Shown here: piece by piece, positions 7,061-15,300 of the stretch
How the letters are laid out: every line of letters begins with the position of its first letter
How positions within the stretch are numbered: position 1 is the first letter of the stretch
Assembly: GCA_017514235.1 (NCBI GenBank)
Contig: JAFWKK010000003.1
Coordinates: forward strand, 1-64,000
Source: Kiritimatiellia bacterium
GTDB taxonomy: Bacteria > Verrucomicrobiota > Kiritimatiellia > RFP12 > UBA1067
DNA: 64,000 bases
Direction of reading: 5' to 3'
Notes under the pieces: model-generated
What the model was told of the DNA's origin: nothing
Databases searched by the model: none
Seen by the model: the letters and a program-made list of their open reading frames with translations, nothing else
Program-made: the position numbers and the translations under genes

Positions 7061-9625
7061 GTGACGGCACCAAAGACACCATCAATTTGGCTGATGTGCA
7101 TTGCATCGGCCATGGCAGACGTTGTTGCGACAGTTCATCCTGTCGGACGGACGGTATTCGAGCGCGGCGAAGAGGGTGCGGAACTTCGCGTGGCCATAGA
7201 CGGCACGAACGCGGAATTCGGCATTCCAGTTGAAACGCGGCTCAAGCCGGGCAACTACAATATGGCCGTCTCAGGTAAACTGCCGTCCGGCGAGAAGGTC
7301 AGGGCGACAAATTCGGTCGAAATCACTATTGGCCCTACGTTCGCCGACAGGATGCCTATCGTCATGTGGGTTGGAGGAGACATAAAAGACGCGCCAGTTC
7401 GCGACTTCGGTTTCACTCATGTTCTCAGCGGCGGCGCCGTAACGAGTACAAACGATGTGTGTGGGCAGACAAGGAAACTTGTCAAAATCTACGACAACTC
7501 ACTTGCTGCAGGCATGAGGCGCATGCACAGCCTTCAGGTGCAATATCCTGTCGGGGAGAAGGAACGTAGCCGCTACTACCGCTGCCAGCGCGACGGGAAG
7601 CAGCCGGATAATCAACGCGACATCAATCAGCCGGAGGTGTCCAATCCGGAATTGCTTGCCCACGCCCGCCGTCTTGTCGCGGCGGAGAACGAGGCAGTTG
7701 GTTACCATCCTGGGTTCGCTGGTGTTCTGCCGTGTTCCGAAAAGCGCGACCACAGTTATCCGTCCTTCAATTCGGAGCATCTTCGCTACAAGGTCGAGAC
7801 AGGGCGCAATGTGCCGCCGGAGGTGACGAAGAAGGTTTTTGAATATGCAATCGCCAAACAACGGTTCCCGGATGGTATCGTTCCCGTGGACGATCCGCTC
7901 TACGCATACTACAGCTGGTTCTGGGGTGGTGGTGACGGCTGGCCGGACTACATCGGCGGCATCGCGGCGGAGTACCGCAAGTTTGCGGGAAGGTACGGCG
8001 ATGGCAGCGCAATCCAGCGAAAGCGTCCTTTCTTCAGTTTCTGGGATCCGTCAGTGCGATGTCCGTCGAAGTGGGGATCGGGCGGCGACGTGGACGTAAT
8101 CAGCCAATGGGTGTATGCCCAGCCAGAACCGATGAATGTGGCGGGACCGGCTGAAGAGGTCATCGCGATGGCGGCGGGATGCTCCGGTCAGCAGCCCATG
8201 ATTATGACGCAACTTATCTGCTACCGGGCGCAGATTGCTCCTACGAACATCACGGTGTCGCCAATGCCGGAATGGGTGAAGCGCCGTCCACGGGCGTCGT
8301 TCCCAACGATTCCCGCCGATTCGCTTCAGGAGGCGGTCTGGTCGATGATTGCCAAGCCGGTAAAGGGAATCATGTTCCATGGCTGGCGTACGATTTATGA
8401 GACTGGCGCAGAGACGGGCTACACCTATACGTCGTCGGAAACAGCAGTGCGCATGAAAGAACTTTTGCACGGACTTGTCGCGCCGCTTGGGCCAATGCTG
8501 AAAGACCTTGGGCGCAACGAGCAGGAGGTTGCGGTTTTGGAGAGTTTCACGACAACAGCATTCGGCGGTCCTGGTTCTTGGGGTTGGTTTTCGTCGCCGA
8601 TCATGTTTTTGCAGCGGGCACGGCTTGATCCACGAGTTGTTTACGAAGAGACGATCATGCGCGACGGATTCGGCAAATCGAGATTCCTGTATGCTCCGCA
8701 GTGCGAGTTCCTTTCCTCGCCGGTCGTGGAAAAGATCAAGGCGTTCCAGATGGCTGGCGGAGTTCTCATTGCCGACGAAAAGCTACTGCCCGCGCTTAAG
8801 GCCGATGTTGTCGTACCGATTTTCGCGTATAGAAAGCCTCCAAAGTCCGACCATGCGGCGGACATGGACGCCATCACGCAGACGCGCATTTGTTCAGAGG
8901 CCCGCCGTCGAACTGAGAAGGCTAAGGCGGACATGCTCTCTGCGGCAGATGTTCTTCGCAAAACATTGGCGGCGAAGTATGGATATGCGCCGAGGGCGGA
9001 CAGTTCCAGCCCTGAAATAGTGGTCTATTCCCGCGCCTGGCGTGATACACCATACGTTTTCGCAGTTAACGACAGGCGTACGTTCGGCAACTATGTCGGA
9101 CAATGGGGTCTCACGATGGAGAAGGGGTTGCCGTTCTCCGGCAGCGTGACATTAAACGATCCAGACAGAAAGGTTGGAGTCGTCTATGAATTGTCACGTG
9201 GTGGTGAAGTGCCGTTTTCCCGAACGGCGGATGGACGTATTGAGGTGCCGCTTGCCTACAAGACGAACGATGGGCGGCTTCTGTTGTTCCTCAAACATAG
9301 GATAACCTCGGTGGATGTGGCGGTTGCTCCGGCTAAGAGAGCGCATTGGTGGGCGCTCAAGAAAACACTGTGTGTGGAGCCGGGCGATGAAATCACCGTG
9401 ACTATGTCCGTGCGTGACGAGACAGGTGTGCCTGTGCCTGCACGGTTGCCTGTGGAGATTCGAGTCTTTGATTCGGCTGGGCAGGAGCTTGATGGGGCAG
9501 GTTATGCCTGCGCGGAAGAGGGCGTCTGCACGCTTACCGTCCGCACGAACTTGAATGACCCGCCGGGTGGTTATCGTATTGTCTGCCGTGACCGAGCATC
9601 CGGCATCGTGTCCGAGGTGCGGTAA
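7061..9625 (+). CDS. Large secreted hydrolase-like protein (possible glycoside hydrolase)
   Basis: This is an 854-residue open frame starting at a GTG. The first residues (SIWLMCIASAMA then DVV) make a plausible short signal peptide, but no good ribosome-binding site is visible, so the start is uncertain. A 21-codon frame (ATG 6999 to TGA 7064) overlaps the start. The N-terminal part is a beta-sandwich-like region. The middle region has TIM-barrel-like aromatic motifs (YYSWFWGGGDGWPDY, FFSFWDPSVRCPSKWG, VKGIMFHGWRTIYE). It is followed by a segment resembling the GATase-like middle domain of beta-galactosidases (KIKAFQMAGGVLIADEK) and C-terminal beta domains. No family can be assigned with confidence. 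It follows the three-repeat protein by 96 bases and may share its transcript. Confidence 0.65.
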   Translation: MTAPKTPSIWLMCIASAMADVVATVHPVGRTVFERGEEGAELRVAIDGTNAEFGIPVETRLKPGNYNMAVSGKLPSGEKVRATNSVEITIGPTFADRMPIVMWVGGDIKDAPVRDFGFTHVLSGGAVTSTNDVCGQTRKLVKIYDNSLAAGMRRMHSLQVQYPVGEKERSRYYRCQRDGKQPDNQRDINQPEVSNPELLAHARRLVAAENEAVGYHPGFAGVLPCSEKRDHSYPSFNSEHLRYKVETGRNVPPEVTKKVFEYAIAKQRFPDGIVPVDDPLYAYYSWFWGGGDGWPDYIGGIAAEYRKFAGRYGDGSAIQRKRPFFSFWDPSVRCPSKWGSGGDVDVISQWVYAQPEPMNVAGPAEEVIAMAAGCSGQQPMIMTQLICYRAQIAPTNITVSPMPEWVKRRPRASFPTIPADSLQEAVWSMIAKPVKGIMFHGWRTIYETGAETGYTYTSSETAVRMKELLHGLVAPLGPMLKDLGRNEQEVAVLESFTTTAFGGPGSWGWFSSPIMFLQRARLDPRVVYEETIMRDGFGKSRFLYAPQCEFLSSPVVEKIKAFQMAGGVLIADEKLLPALKADVVVPIFAYRKPPKSDHAADMDAITQTRICSEARRRTEKAKADMLSAADVLRKTLAAKYGYAPRADSSSPEIVVYSRAWRDTPYVFAVNDRRTFGNYVGQWGLTMEKGLPFSGSVTLNDPDRKVGVVYELSRGGEVPFSRTADGRIEVPLAYKTNDGRLLLFLKHRITSVDVAVAPAKRAHWWALKKTLCVEPGDEITVTMSVRDETGVPVPARLPVEIRVFDSAGQELDGAGYACAEEGVCTLTVRTNLNDPPGGYRIVCRDRASGIVSEVR

Positions 9626-9629
9626 TACT

Positions 9630-9684
9630 CTTGCCGCCGCGCCCGCGCCGATTCTGCGGGGTGCGGGGGCGTGGCGGCGGCAAG
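9630..9684 (+). terminator. Long GC-rich inverted repeat downstream of the hydrolase-like gene
   Basis: CTTGCCGCCGC at 9630-9640 pairs with GCGGCGGCAAG ending at 9684, and the stem is extended by CCCGC/GCGGG after small bulges. It starts five bases after the stop codon, so it fits a terminator or mRNA-stabilising hairpin. There is no U-tract after it, so intrinsic termination is not certain. Confidence 0.5.
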
Positions 9685-9803
9685 CGAGCCTTGAATGTGG
9701 ATTGGCGATGCCCAGAAGCAGCGTTTGATTTCCCTTGAACAGGGGGAATTATGAGCCACATTGAGCGGATTGGATGCCCTGTATGGACATCATTTGCAAC
9801 GCT

Positions 9804-9852
9804 CTTGCAATTGTGTATCGAAGCGAAGTGTCCACCCCCTTGCAATTGTGTA
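9804..9852. repeat. 14-bp direct repeat CTTGCAATTGTGTA, two copies
   Basis: The copies are at 9804-9817 and 9839-9852, 35 bp apart, just upstream of the decayed ATPase. They could be relics of a promoter or operator of that gene, or an insertion footprint. The rest of 9685-9866 shows no coding or RNA signal. Confidence 0.45.
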
Positions 9853-9866
9853 GTGAGGCATATTGA

Positions 9867-10125
9867 TTGTGTTGGAAGAACAATTACGCGCAGAAGTTCG
9901 TATTGCTTATAGAAGGTGCAAGGCGGGTTGGCAAAAGCTATATTTTGGAAGCGTTTGCCAGAGCCGAGTATGAACATCATCTCATATAGCGACAGTTCAC
10001 TTGGTGCCGATGGAATTGCTTGGAAGATACTGACCGGCAAGGTTGAGATCAACAAGGGAATGATAGTCGAGAACGTTGCCGCACATGCATATTTAGCTCT
10101 CGATGTACATTTGTCCCCGCGTTAG
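9867..10125 (+). pseudogene. Remnant of an AAA_14/DUF4143-type ATPase, internally deleted and frameshifted
   Basis: Frame 3 reads WKNNYAQKFVLLIEGARR then VGKSYILEAFARAEYEHH, a clear N-terminal Walker A (GARRVGKS at 9915-9938) of the DUF4143-associated ATPase family, and then meets a stop at 9987. From about 10003 a different frame reads GADGIAWKILTGKVEINKGM followed by IVENVAAHAYLALD. That matches the C-terminal INKGMxxENxVA block typical of the same family. A full gene is about 400 codons, so some 300 codons are missing between the two pieces. The frame from 9916 to 10125 that spans the second piece is not a gene. This is an inactive relic. Confidence 0.72.
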
Positions 10126-10179
10126 AAAAGCAGAATCCTAAAATTGCGAACTTTCTCAGAAAGTGCAGAACCTCGCATT

Positions 10180-10206
10180 TTGTGACGCGGTGAATTATGC
10201 TATAAT
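10180..10206 (+). promoter_or_regulatory. Sigma-70 promoter for the ATPase/nuclease-like gene
   Basis: A perfect -10 TATAAT (10201-10206) lies 15 bp after TTGTGA (10180-10185), or 16 bp after TTTGTG. The predicted start is near 10213, leaving a leader of about 19 bases with the ribosome-binding site GAAAGGA. Confidence 0.6.
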
Positions 10207-10231
10207 GTGCGGCGTTGAAAGGAATGCGACT

Positions 10232-11785
10232 GTGAAGAGGTTCAACACGACAGGCCCGTGCTTCCCTGACGAGCATTACATGATGCCCGCGCTGGATAGG
10301 CTTCCCGGCGTCCGCGAACTTGTCGCCCGCGGTGATTATTTTGTCGTGCACGCACCGCGCCAGACTGGAAAGACGACCGCGCTGCAAGCGCTTGTTAGCG
10401 AAATCAACGCGAAGGGCGACATGTTCGCGCTCTACTGCACGTTGGAATCTTTGCAGAATCGATCTGACCCAATGCAGACCAATTTTGCGATTCGCGATCT
10501 CGTCGCTGACAATGTTGAAATGTCCCCATTTTACAAGGCGGTTTCCGGGGCACCGGAGTTGCGGGAAGAGCGAGGTGGGGGTGGCCTTGCCGTGCGGACT
10601 GTGTTGCAGAATATCTGCCGCGCAATCGACAAGCCGGTTGTCGTGTTTTTTGACGAAGCGGATTGCCTTGTTGGAGATGCTTTGATTTCGTTTCTCCGCC
10701 AGTTACGTGACGGTTACGTGAACCGCAAGATGATTCCGTTCCCGAAGTCCATTGCGCTTGTCGGGATGCTGGATGTGCGCGACTACAAGGCGCAGATTCG
10801 TCCGGACGGGCAGTCACTCGGGCAGATCAGCCTGTTCAACATCATCGCAGAAGACCTCTTGATTCCGAACTTCACGGAGGCGGACATATCCGCGCTCTAT
10901 GCGCAGCACACGGCAGCGACGGGACAGCGGTTCGCGGATGGCGTCGTCGAGGCCGTCTGGCAATGGACGCGCGGTCAGCCCTGGCTCGTGAACGCCATTG
11001 CGAACGACTGCGTGGCGAAGATTCACGGCAATCGCTTTAATGAGACGATAGCGGTCGAAGACGTGGAGGCGGCAAAGGAGGCGATCATCCGCCGCCGCGA
11101 CACGCACGTCGATTCGCTCATGGAGCGGATGCGTGAGCCGCGAGTAAGGCGCATCGTCGAGCCACTGATTTCGGGCGACAGGTCCGATGTCACGTACAAC
11201 GATGACGACTACCGCTACATAACAGACCTTGGGCTTCTCCGCGTGGATCGTGGGGCGCTTGTTCCGGCGAATCCGATGTATGCCGAGATTATCGGGCGCT
11301 ATCTTTCGCGCGGAGAGCAGGACGCAATGATTCGCAGCGTCCCCGAGACGCCTTGGGTAAAGGATGATGGGCTGGACATGCCGGGACTGATGGCGGCGTT
11401 TCAGCAGTTCTGGCGCGAGAACTCCGGCGCGGACCGCGATATCATGGGCTACCGAGAGTCGGTGCCGCACCTCGTTCTGATGGCGTTTCTCCAGCGCGTC
11501 ACGAACGGTGGCGGACACATCAACCGCGAAATGGCGGTGGGGACTGGACGGCTTGATCTCTGCGTGGAGTTCCGGGGTGCTCGGTATGCGATAGAGGTCA
11601 AGACGTCCTCAAATTTCCAAGGCGAGAAGTCCTACGCGCAGTGCGCGAAGTATCTCGACTCTCTTGGACTTGCCGAAGGCTGGATGCCGATATTCGAGAA
11701 GTCCAAGGACAAGTCGTGGAACGAGAAGATATACAGCCGCGATGAGATTGTGGACGGCAAAGCCATCCATGTCATCGGACTGTGA
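10232..11785 (+). CDS. AAA-like P-loop ATPase with C-terminal PD-(D/E)XK domain
   Basis: The most likely start is GTG at 10232, because GAAAGGA is correctly spaced before it and the TATAAT box is upstream; the frame is open back to 10163. The 517-residue protein begins with the family signature FNTTGPCFPDEHYMMPALDR. Walker A is HAPRQTGKTT (K47) and Walker B VVVFFDEAD (D141/E142). Near the C-terminus GRLDLCVEF...YAIEVK (D442, E455, K457) fits a PD-(D/E)XK nuclease core. Such ATPases occur in many copies in environmental and gut anaerobes, with unknown or selfish/defence-related roles. It lies next to the decayed ATPase and has no functional link to the neighbouring sugar genes. Confidence 0.82.
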   Translation: MKRFNTTGPCFPDEHYMMPALDRLPGVRELVARGDYFVVHAPRQTGKTTALQALVSEINAKGDMFALYCTLESLQNRSDPMQTNFAIRDLVADNVEMSPFYKAVSGAPELREERGGGGLAVRTVLQNICRAIDKPVVVFFDEADCLVGDALISFLRQLRDGYVNRKMIPFPKSIALVGMLDVRDYKAQIRPDGQSLGQISLFNIIAEDLLIPNFTEADISALYAQHTAATGQRFADGVVEAVWQWTRGQPWLVNAIANDCVAKIHGNRFNETIAVEDVEAAKEAIIRRRDTHVDSLMERMREPRVRRIVEPLISGDRSDVTYNDDDYRYITDLGLLRVDRGALVPANPMYAEIIGRYLSRGEQDAMIRSVPETPWVKDDGLDMPGLMAAFQQFWRENSGADRDIMGYRESVPHLVLMAFLQRVTNGGGHINREMAVGTGRLDLCVEFRGARYAIEVKTSSNFQGEKSYAQCAKYLDSLGLAEGWMPIFEKSKDKSWNEKIYSRDEIVDGKAIHVIGL

Positions 11786-11804
11786 TGGGGAAAACGCGAA
11801 GGCC

Positions 11805-11834
11805 GGCACCCGCCGCCGAATCCGTCCGGGTGCC
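11805..11834 (+). terminator. Hairpin downstream of the ATPase/nuclease-like gene
   Basis: GGCACCCG (11805-11812) pairs with CGGGTGCC (11827-11834) across a 14-base loop, about 20 bases after the stop codon. No U-tract follows. Apart from this hairpin and the promoter near 12041, I see nothing in the gap 11786-12094. Confidence 0.45.
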
Positions 11835-12017
11835 GAAAGGATACACAAAACCTTGCCCAGAAGTAAATGCGGGGTTCCTTCCTCGGAAGGAATGATGGGA
11901 GATATCCTGCCTTTCAATCCCACTCAGTATTCTCAAGGTCTAAACGCAAGAGAATCTTGCATTTGCTTCTGGACTTCACATTGGCAGAATAATAATGTTT
12001 TCTTGGCTGATTGGTTA

Positions 12018-12046
12018 TTCTGAGCACAGAAGATATTTGGTATAAT
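12018..12046 (+). promoter_or_regulatory. Extended -10 promoter for the GH89-like gene
   Basis: TTTGGTATAAT contains the -10 TATAAT (12041-12046) with the TGG extension. A weak -35 TTCTGA (12018-12023) lies 17 bp upstream. The predicted leader is about 42 bases. Confidence 0.6.
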
Positions 12047-12094
12047 TCAACGCAATTCCAAAAAGGAACTCTACCATTGATAGGTGTGGGCAGC

Positions 12095-14296
12095 ATGAAG
12101 AAGTCAATTGCGATTCTGATGATGGCGGCTTGGGGACAGGCGGTTGGCTCGCTTGCCGAGAGCGCCGAGCCTGACGTGTCGGTCGCGCGGGCGGAACTTG
12201 CGAAATACTATCAGGCGGTGACGGGGAAGACTGTGCCGCATGATGCCGTATCATTCGCGATCGACCCCGCTGTGTCGAAGTCCGGCAAGGATGCCTATTC
12301 GATCGTGTCCTGCGGCAATGGAGCGAAAATCACCGGCTCGAACGTGCGAAGCGTCCTCTACGGCGTGTACGACCTTCTGGAGCGGAGGGCCGGGTGCCAT
12401 TGGTTCTGGGATGGCGATGTCGTGCCTAAGAAGGACACGCTAGACCTCTCCGGACTAGACGTTCACGAGGAAGCTCACTTCGAGTACCGGGGGCTCCGCT
12501 ACTTCGCGCATCGGGGACTTACGCGCTTTCAGGCCGAGCACTGGGGTTTCGAGGACTGGAAGAAGGAAATCGACTGGATGCTCAAGCGGAGGCTGAACGT
12601 GTTCATGCTCCGCATCGGGCAGGACGACCTCTTCCAGAGGACCTTCCCGGACGTCTGCGGCTATCCTGACCCGTCAAAAGCCCTTCCCGGCGCGGGGGAA
12701 GGCTACGACAACCGCACGCTCTTCTGGAGCCTTCAATACCGCGGCGAACTGCGGCGGCGCATCCAAGCCTATGCGTTCGAGCGGGGGCTGATGGCGCCGG
12801 AAGACTTCGGCACGATGACGCACTGGTATTCTCGCACGCCGGAAGATTTCCTGGAGAAGATGAATCCGCCGTTCCTGCCGCAGGCGACGAGCGGCTACGC
12901 GGAACGGAACGGCCTTGTCTGGGACGTCCGCGACGAGAAATGGGCGGACGAATACTGGAAGCTCACGAAGACCGCCGTTGATGCGTACGGAAAAGGCGCT
13001 CCGCAACAACTCCTGCACACGATTGGCCTCGGCGAACGCCGCTGCTACACGAACCGTCAGGACAACTTCAACCTCAAGATCGAGGTCCTGGACAAGTTCC
13101 TCGCCCGTGCGCACCGCGACTATCCAAACGCCAAGGTGCTGCTCGCCGGCTGGGACTTCTACTTCACTTGGTTTCCCGAAGAAGTGCGCGCGCTCGTCGG
13201 GCGACTAGACCCAAAACGCGACATCATCTGGGACTACGAGGGCGACGCCACGCGCGACTGGCGCAAGGAGATGCAGGGCCTCAACAACAACTTCACCAAG
13301 TGGGGCGTCGTCGGGAAGTTCCCCTACACATATTCGATTTTCCTCGCGTACGAATCGGCCCTTGACGCGCGCGCGAACTATCCTCTAATCGAAGAGCGGC
13401 AGCGGATCGTACAGAACGACCCGGCCTGCGTCGGCTACATCTTCTGGCCGGAGGCGAGCCATACCGATACGCTCTGCCTCAGGTACTTCACTGCGAACGC
13501 CTGGGCCAAAGAGGCAGTTCCGCATGGCAAGGTTTTGGACGAGTTCTGCAAGAGCCGCTACGGAGCCCTTGCCGGGCGGATGAAGTCGATATGGGAGAAG
13601 GCGTTGCCTGCGTCAATGCTGCGCGACTGGGACGCGAACTACGGGAAACTTATTACGAAGCTTCCAACTGCCAAGTACCAACTTACAGATACCAACCACC
13701 AACAGACTGTGGAAGCCGCTCAGACCGTGTTAGGAGAGCTTGCCGACATTCCGTGGGCGGACGAGTTCCTCCGGCGCGACACCATCGACGTCGCCCGCAT
13801 GGTGCTTGACCGCGTCATCACATTGCGAACGTCCGAGCTGAGTCGTGACGTGGCCGCATGGCGAAATGGTGCGGACGCGCAGTCCGATTCCCTTCCCGAG
13901 AGGGCCAAGAGCCTCGCCGCGCTCTGCGACATCATGGCCGATCTTCTGGAGATGCACACCGACTATTCGCTCTGGGAGTCGTATCTTCGCCTTGACGCGG
14001 TGGAAAAAGTGCGGAACCCCGATTTCCCGAAGACGCTTTTAGACAACGCCTCGTGCAACTACTGTCGCAGCCACCAGTACGAGCTGGCGCGGCATTGGTA
14101 CGCGCCGCGCATGAAGAAGATGGCCTCTCGCTTGGCTGACGCCGTTGCTTCCGGCGACCGTAAGGCGGTGCTGTTTGACGACCGCGACGCGGAACGCCGT
14201 GCGCTCCTGGATCGTCCGCTGGAGTCGCTCAAGCCCATGCGGCCGCGCACTTGGGACCGCTATCGCGAGACCCTGCGGTCGATTGCAGCGCACTAA
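12095..14296 (+). CDS. Secreted glycoside hydrolase, GH89 (alpha-N-acetylglucosaminidase)-like
   Basis: The start at 12095 gives a signal peptide (MKKSIAILMMAAWGQAVG). The 733-residue protein has an N-terminal domain of the kind preceding GH20/GH67/GH89 barrels (ARAELAKYYQAVTGKTV; VLYGVYDLLER then GCHWFW). The barrel then has DWKKEIDWMLKRRLNVFML followed by IGQDDLFQRTFPDV, resembling the WEREIDWMA...GQE block of GH89 enzymes. Later barrel strands include AKVLLAGWDFYFTWF and WDYEGD. I did not confirm the catalytic glutamates, so related families remain possible. It would release amino sugars outside the cytoplasm, and the downstream SIS isomerase, kinase and oxidoreductase fit uptake and use of the product. 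A long AAGCGCG/CGCGCTT inverted repeat follows at 14297-14340. Confidence 0.65.
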   Translation: MKKSIAILMMAAWGQAVGSLAESAEPDVSVARAELAKYYQAVTGKTVPHDAVSFAIDPAVSKSGKDAYSIVSCGNGAKITGSNVRSVLYGVYDLLERRAGCHWFWDGDVVPKKDTLDLSGLDVHEEAHFEYRGLRYFAHRGLTRFQAEHWGFEDWKKEIDWMLKRRLNVFMLRIGQDDLFQRTFPDVCGYPDPSKALPGAGEGYDNRTLFWSLQYRGELRRRIQAYAFERGLMAPEDFGTMTHWYSRTPEDFLEKMNPPFLPQATSGYAERNGLVWDVRDEKWADEYWKLTKTAVDAYGKGAPQQLLHTIGLGERRCYTNRQDNFNLKIEVLDKFLARAHRDYPNAKVLLAGWDFYFTWFPEEVRALVGRLDPKRDIIWDYEGDATRDWRKEMQGLNNNFTKWGVVGKFPYTYSIFLAYESALDARANYPLIEERQRIVQNDPACVGYIFWPEASHTDTLCLRYFTANAWAKEAVPHGKVLDEFCKSRYGALAGRMKSIWEKALPASMLRDWDANYGKLITKLPTAKYQLTDTNHQQTVEAAQTVLGELADIPWADEFLRRDTIDVARMVLDRVITLRTSELSRDVAAWRNGADAQSDSLPERAKSLAALCDIMADLLEMHTDYSLWESYLRLDAVEKVRNPDFPKTLLDNASCNYCRSHQYELARHWYAPRMKKMASRLADAVASGDRKAVLFDDRDAERRALLDRPLESLKPMRPRTWDRYRETLRSIAAH

Positions 14297-14386
14297 AGCG
14301 CGTGGCGGTGTCAGGACCCTGGCCAAACGACTTCGCGCTTAGGCGGACGTTGTTGGAAAGATAACGTTTATTTGGTTGTTTTGGTA

Positions 14387-14415
14387 TTCCATTCCGTGCC
14401 GCATTGTTCTATAAT
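14387..14415 (+). promoter_or_regulatory. Probable promoter before the unknown sugar-cluster gene
   Basis: TATAAT at 14410-14415 has a weak -35 TTCCAT (14387-14392) 17 bp upstream. The leader of about 28 bases contains GAAGGA (14434-14439). Confidence 0.45.
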
Positions 14416-14449
14416 TCACACATCTGTTCAAATGAAGGACCGAGAATAC

Positions 14450-15202
14450 ATGAACCTGAAAAAAATGAACAAGGGGCTCGACTTCCTGAGAGGGAAGTAC
14501 GGAGCTGAAAAAGGAGAGATTGCGATCAAAGACGGGCACTGCTTCGTCGGAACTGCTCCCCTTCTGCCCGGGCGCATGGAGCGGAAGATCGTGGAACTGA
14601 AGAAAATGACGGAAAACGGAACGCTTGAAGGCGTCTCCACCCTCCGCTTCGCGAGCTTCGCGCCAAAGGGATCGGACATCGCGGCGATGCTCGCCAAGGA
14701 GCTAGACCTTGCCGCCTATCTAGGCGCGTCGGACATCGTGCGCGTGATGGCCGTTGCCAACGGAAGCGCAATCAACGTGCTCGCAAAGCTCGCGAACGAC
14801 GTGAACGTCTCGGTGGAGATCGGCGCCGGGCTGCCGAAGGGTGAAACAGGCTACGACCGCCATGAGATCATCGCCAAGCGCGGCGTCGCCTGCGACCAGA
14901 CGGTCGACACCCATACGAAGCACGAGTCCATCCGCTGCTGGGGCGCAAAAGGCATGGCGGAATATACCGACGTCGACACAGAGCTCTTCGGGCTGACATA
15001 CGAGGAGGTGTGGAACGTCCGCGCCGCGTTCGCGCTTCTGCAGGGGCGTGCGGACGCCAAGGTCTGGAAGGCGGCGTGGGCGAAGGCGACCAAAGCCGCC
15101 GCGCTCGCGTTCGCTGCGGACAGGACGAAAGCCGCGAAGGCCATCGCCGCCAAAAAGGGAATCGACACGAACCGGTCGATCAAGGTGGCTGAGGTAAGGT
15201 AA
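14450..15202 (+). CDS. Conserved-looking protein of unknown function in sugar-catabolic run
   Basis: The ATG at 14450 is preferred because GAAGGA lies upstream; an in-frame ATG at 14432 has no ribosome-binding site. The 250-residue protein is soluble, with no signal peptide. Residues 75-140 read like an alpha/beta (Rossmann or TIM-like) core: LAAYLGASDIVRVMAVANGS, VNVSVEIGAGLPKGE, and YDRHEIIAKRGVACDQTVD. The last 50 residues are Ala/Lys-rich helices. I do not recognise the family. The tight association with a Gfo/Idh oxidoreductase suggests a sugar isomerase, epimerase or accessory role, but this rests only on context. Confidence 0.6.
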   Translation: MNLKKMNKGLDFLRGKYGAEKGEIAIKDGHCFVGTAPLLPGRMERKIVELKKMTENGTLEGVSTLRFASFAPKGSDIAAMLAKELDLAAYLGASDIVRVMAVANGSAINVLAKLANDVNVSVEIGAGLPKGETGYDRHEIIAKRGVACDQTVDTHTKHESIRCWGAKGMAEYTDVDTELFGLTYEEVWNVRAAFALLQGRADAKVWKAAWAKATKAAALAFAADRTKAAKAIAAKKGIDTNRSIKVAEVR

Positions 15203-15272
15203 AGTTGGAGCAAGAAGTTCGAGTTCGAGAAATGATGATTCCTCTCTCCAACTCCAACTCAAAACTCCAACT
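15203..15272 (+). repeat. One AGTTGGAG and three CTCCAACT copies in the intergenic leader
   Basis: AGTTGGAG at 15203-15210 is complementary to CTCCAACT at 15246-15253, 15252-15259 and 15265-15272. In the transcript the first element could pair with any of the three, giving alternative hairpins just before the oxidoreductase start at 15301. The 97-base gap holds no gene. Confidence 0.4.
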
Positions 15273-15300
15273 GAAAATCAAAAAAGAAAGACAAGAATTT

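Noticed and set aside
6999..7064. A 21-codon frame before the hydrolase-like gene as a leader peptide
   Set aside because: It has no ribosome-binding site or attenuator structure; it may instead point to a start-site or frameshift question in the next gene.
9804..9852. The 14-bp direct repeats as insertion-sequence ends or target duplications
   Set aside because: No transposase or inverted ends lie nearby, and the spacing is only 35 bp.
9916..10125. A 69-codon open frame as a gene
   Set aside because: It crosses the frameshift of a decayed ATPase and only its second half has family similarity.
12674..13114. Long antisense frames inside GC-rich genes
   Set aside because: They shadow recognised coding sequences, show Arg/Ala-rich composition and have no domain motifs.
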